NCBI RefSeq assembly: GCF_004123195.1
Contig: NZ_SDLI01000002.1
Location: forward strand, 458,914 to 522,913
Source: Ammoniphilus sp. CFH 90114
GTDB taxonomy: Bacteria; Bacillota; Bacilli; Aneurinibacillales; RAOX-1
DNA length: 64,000 nt
Reading direction: 5' to 3'
Shown here: in pieces, positions 62,013-64,000 of the stretch
How positions within the stretch are numbered: position 1 is the first letter of the stretch
Layout: every line of letters begins with the position of its first letter
The notes under the pieces: generated by a model
Told to the model about the DNA's origin: nothing
The model's database searches: none
What the model saw: the letters and a program-made list of their open reading frames with translations, nothing else
Translations under genes and position numbers: made by a program

Positions 62013-62971
62013 AGAAAGAGATATTGAAAATGTTTAAAGAAGCAAATGGAGAGTTTGTTTCTGGTGAGAACCTCAGTCAGGCTCTTAATTGCTCTAGAAC
62101 GGCCATATGGAAGCACATTGAAGAGCTGCGTGAGGAGGGTTATGAGTTTGAGGCGGTACGACGATCAGGGTATCGTCTTCTCTCTATTCCGGATGTGCCT
62201 TATCCTGCAGAGGTGAAGGAGGGATTACAAACAACGTCATTAGGCCAGGAGGTGCACTTCTTTCCCACGATAGATTCTACACAGCATAAGGCACATGGTT
62301 TAGCAAAAGAAGGTGCGAAAGAAGGGACCGTCGTCATTGCAGACGAACAAGTTGGTGGGAAGGGCAGGCTTGGACGTGTTTGGCATTCTCCTCCAGGAAC
62401 AGGGATTGCGTTAAGTATTCTACTCCGTCCCCAGTTAGAGCTGCATCGCTGTCCCCAACTTACCTTACTGGCGGCTGTGGCGATTGTGGAGGCGATACAA
62501 GAAGAGACGAATCTCCCTGCCCAGATTAAATGGCCAAACGATGTCCTGCTGAATGGCAAGAAAATCTGTGGGATTTTGACAGAGCTGAACGCAGAGTCGG
62601 ATCGTATTAACTATTTAATTATTGGAATAGGCATCAACGTAAATACTCCATCTTTTCCCGAGGAAATTGGACAGATTGCCACTTCACTCATGCTTGAAAA
62701 GCAAGCACCGATCAGAAGGGTAAAGCTCGTCCAGAATTTCCTCGAAAAATTGGAGAGGCTGTATCAGCTTTACCTTACTGAAGGATTTGCTCCGATTAAG
62801 AGACGATGGGAATCCCATGCGATCTCGATTGGAAAGAGAGTCATCATTCGTCAGATAAGTGGAATGATGACCGGACTCGCTTTAGGGATTGACGACGATG
62901 GAGTATTATTAGTGCAAAAGGACGATGGAAATATAGAGAAAGTCTATTCCGCAGATATAGAATTGGGTTGA
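62009..62971 (+). CDS. birA: Biotin-protein ligase / biotin operon repressor BirA
   Basis: Attaches biotin to carboxylases and represses biotin genes. The 320-residue protein has an N-terminal winged helix (about 1-60, LSQALNCSRTAIWKHIEEL), the ligase core (about 80-265, GGKGRLGRVWHSPPGTG, KWPNDVLLNGKKICG) and a C-terminal SH3-like domain. Confidence 0.95.
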   Translation: MKKEILKMFKEANGEFVSGENLSQALNCSRTAIWKHIEELREEGYEFEAVRRSGYRLLSIPDVPYPAEVKEGLQTTSLGQEVHFFPTIDSTQHKAHGLAKEGAKEGTVVIADEQVGGKGRLGRVWHSPPGTGIALSILLRPQLELHRCPQLTLLAAVAIVEAIQEETNLPAQIKWPNDVLLNGKKICGILTELNAESDRINYLIIGIGINVNTPSFPEEIGQIATSLMLEKQAPIRRVKLVQNFLEKLERLYQLYLTEGFAPIKRRWESHAISIGKRVIIRQISGMMTGLALGIDDDGVLLVQKDDGNIEKVYSADIELG

Positions 62972-62995
62972 TCTTTAGGGTAATTCTGTTATACT
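62968..62995 (+). promoter_or_regulatory. Promoter of panB
   Basis: TTGATC (62968-62973), 16 bases, TATACT (62990-62995) preceded by TGT (extended -10). It overlaps the end of birA. Confidence 0.65.
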
Positions 62996-62999
62996 AATG

Positions 63000-63215
63000 G
63001 CATATTGGCTGTATCCTTTTATGGGAAGGAATAGCACAATCACAGTTCTCATGCAAATAATATCTTTTATATCTAAGCATGCTAATTTACAAGTCTGCTC
63101 TGAGCCTGTTAAATGGACCGAGACAGAAGAATCCGTGCGACTTCAAGGCACGGCATGCCTCTGTATTGTTATGTCCACCCCACAGGTTATTGATTGCTCC
63201 TGTGGGGTATTTATA
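63000..63215 (+). promoter_or_regulatory. Structured leader with attenuator-like terminator upstream of panB
   Basis: About 250 bases separate promoter and panB. CCGTGC (63133-63138) pairs with GCACGG (63148-63153), and ACAGA with TCTGT outside it. CCCCACAGG (63178-63186) pairs with CCTGTGGGG (63199-63207), followed by TATTTATATTTT. The order promoter, structured region, terminator, gene is that of a riboswitch or attenuator. A pan motif is known upstream of panB in Firmicutes, but I cannot confirm its consensus here. Confidence 0.5.
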
Positions 63216-63249
63216 TTTTAGTTTGGCGCTCAGAAGAATGGGGGAGCAC

Positions 63250-64000
63250 ATGGCAACGGATCGAGTGTACTCGACATCCACTTTTCGAGAAATGAAAAAA
63301 GAAAAAGAACCTATTGTAATGGTAACAGCATACGATTATCCTTCCGCTAAACTAGCCGAGGAAGCAGGAGCGGAGATGATCCTCGTAGGTGATTCTCTAG
63401 GTATGGTAGTGTTGGGGTATGATTCGACGATTCCAGTAACACTAGATGACATGGTTCATCATACCAAAGCGGTTACTCGCGCCGCGAAACGTGCTTTTGT
63501 GGTTTCAGATCTACCTTTTATGACGTACCATCTCAGTGCAGAGTCTACGCTTCGGAATGCAGCTAGACTCATGCAGGAAGGTCTTGCGAAGGCAGTGAAA
63601 TTAGAGGGAGGAAAAGAGCTCTGTCCGGTTATTCAGCAGTTAGTAGCAGCTGGGATACCGGTGGTTGGGCATATCGGTTTAACTCCACAATCGGTTCACC
63701 AGTTAGGTGGTTACAAGGTACAAGGACGATCCGTTGAGGACGCAGAAAAACTAATGGAGGATGCGCTAGCTCTTCAGGAAGCAGGGGTTTTTGCCATCGT
63801 ATTAGAATGTGTCCCTCATCAACTAGGTACTTATATATCGGAACGTCTTGACATTCCAACCATAGGAATTGGGGCGGGAGCTGGATGTGACGGCCAAGTA
63901 TTGGTTTTTCATGATATGATTCAATATGCGAGTTCAATTCGACCCAAATTTGTGAAGGCATTTGCTCAAGTAGGTGAGCAGATCTCAGCCGCGATTTCTC
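63250..64000 (+). CDS. panB: 3-methyl-2-oxobutanoate hydroxymethyltransferase (end outside window)
   Basis: First committed step of pantothenate synthesis (ketoisovalerate to ketopantoate). About 250 residues are visible and the frame is open at the right edge. Conserved parts: [17 protein letters not shown], the metal-binding [26 protein letters not shown] and [21 protein letters not shown] precedes ATG. panC and panD would be expected next. Confidence 0.96.
   Translation, partial: MATDRVYSTSTFREMKKEKEPIVMVTAYDYPSAKLAEEAGAEMILVGDSLGMVVLGYDSTIPVTLDDMVHHTKAVTRAAKRAFVVSDLPFMTYHLSAESTLRNAARLMQEGLAKAVKLEGGKELCPVIQQLVAAGIPVVGHIGLTPQSVHQLGGYKVQGRSVEDAEKLMEDALALQEAGVFAIVLECVPHQLGTYISERLDIPTIGIGAGAGCDGQVLVFHDMIQYASSIRPKFVKAFAQVGEQISAAIS

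Noticed and set aside
62997-63221. 74-codon ORF in the panB leader
   Set aside because: It begins two bases after the -10 box, has no ribosome site, and overlaps the structured leader and terminator.
63000-63249. T-box leader for panB
   Set aside because: No conserved T-box (GGUGGNACCGCG-like) sequence is present.
1-64000. rRNA, tRNA, prophage or insertion-sequence genes
   Set aside because: No tRNA cloverleaf, rRNA segment, transposase or integrase was seen on either strand.

Overview
The window is a 64-kb stretch of the chromosome of an endospore-forming member of the Bacillales. Spore genes (sleB-ypeB, spoIVA, ypjB), bacillithiol genes (bshA, bshB1), TRAP (mtrB), GGAGG-type ribosome sites with many GTG/TTG starts, and gene order close to the Bacillus subtilis sleB-to-panB region all point there. 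Menaquinone genes of the futalosine type (mqnA with a UbiA-like and a UbiX-like protein) sit between hepS and hepT, where B. subtilis has menG. This fits a Paenibacillaceae/Brevibacillus/Aneurinibacillus-like lineage better than Bacillus proper, but I cannot name the species. I see no rRNA, tRNA, prophage, transposase or CRISPR array.

Layout. 1-2.9 kb: spore cortex lysis (sleB, ypeB) and a PilZ c-di-GMP protein. 3-13 kb: conserved housekeeping (cmk, plsC, S1 protein, fni, a YfkD-like protein, yphA, a YIEGIA protein with its small partner, der, plsY, gpsA). 13-16.6 kb: small membrane protein, 2Fe-2S protein, YphF lipoprotein, SpoIVA. 16.9-19.4 kb: HU, then a reverse-strand ctaA plus MFS exporter insert. 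19.7-25.9 kb: folE-mtrB, then hepS-mqnP-ubiX-mqnA-hepT and ndk. 26-27.5 kb: cheR and two small unknown genes. 27.9-40.3 kb: the aromatic supraoperon aroC-aroB-aroH-trpEDCFBA-hisC-tyrA-aroA, with a TRAP-type attenuator before trpE. 40.6-47.2 kb: a block absent from the B. subtilis order, holding a sensor kinase, response regulator, HtrA protease, a membrane protein, an amidohydrolase-like protein without metal ligands, and an ECF sigma/anti-sigma pair behind an ECF-like promoter. 47.2-55.6 kb: TPR protein, ypiB, ypiF, qcrABC (menaquinol:cytochrome c reductase), ypjA, ypjB, cheV. 55.6-64 kb: YitT protein, MazG-like protein, TPR protein, dapB, mgsA, bshB1, bshA, cca, birA and a partial panB behind a structured leader.

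How the genes connect. aroC/aroB/aroA/aroH feed chorismate and prephenate into the trp genes, hisC and tyrA. MqnA also uses chorismate and, with heptaprenyl diphosphate from HepS/HepT, leads to menaquinone, the substrate of the QcrABC complex further along. The TRAP gene (mtrB) and its apparent RNA target upstream of trpE are both present.

The most unusual signal is a composite intergenic repeat. Imperfect dyads of about 23 bp (core CGGA..TTTTTCCG) occur four times at 27594-27778 and four times at 40392-40578. The core-to-core spacing is exactly 51, 61 and 51 bp in both places. A partial third copy lies at 42796-42927. The first two copies flank the aromatic supraoperon, and the second and third flank the two-component system. 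I know of no named family for it.
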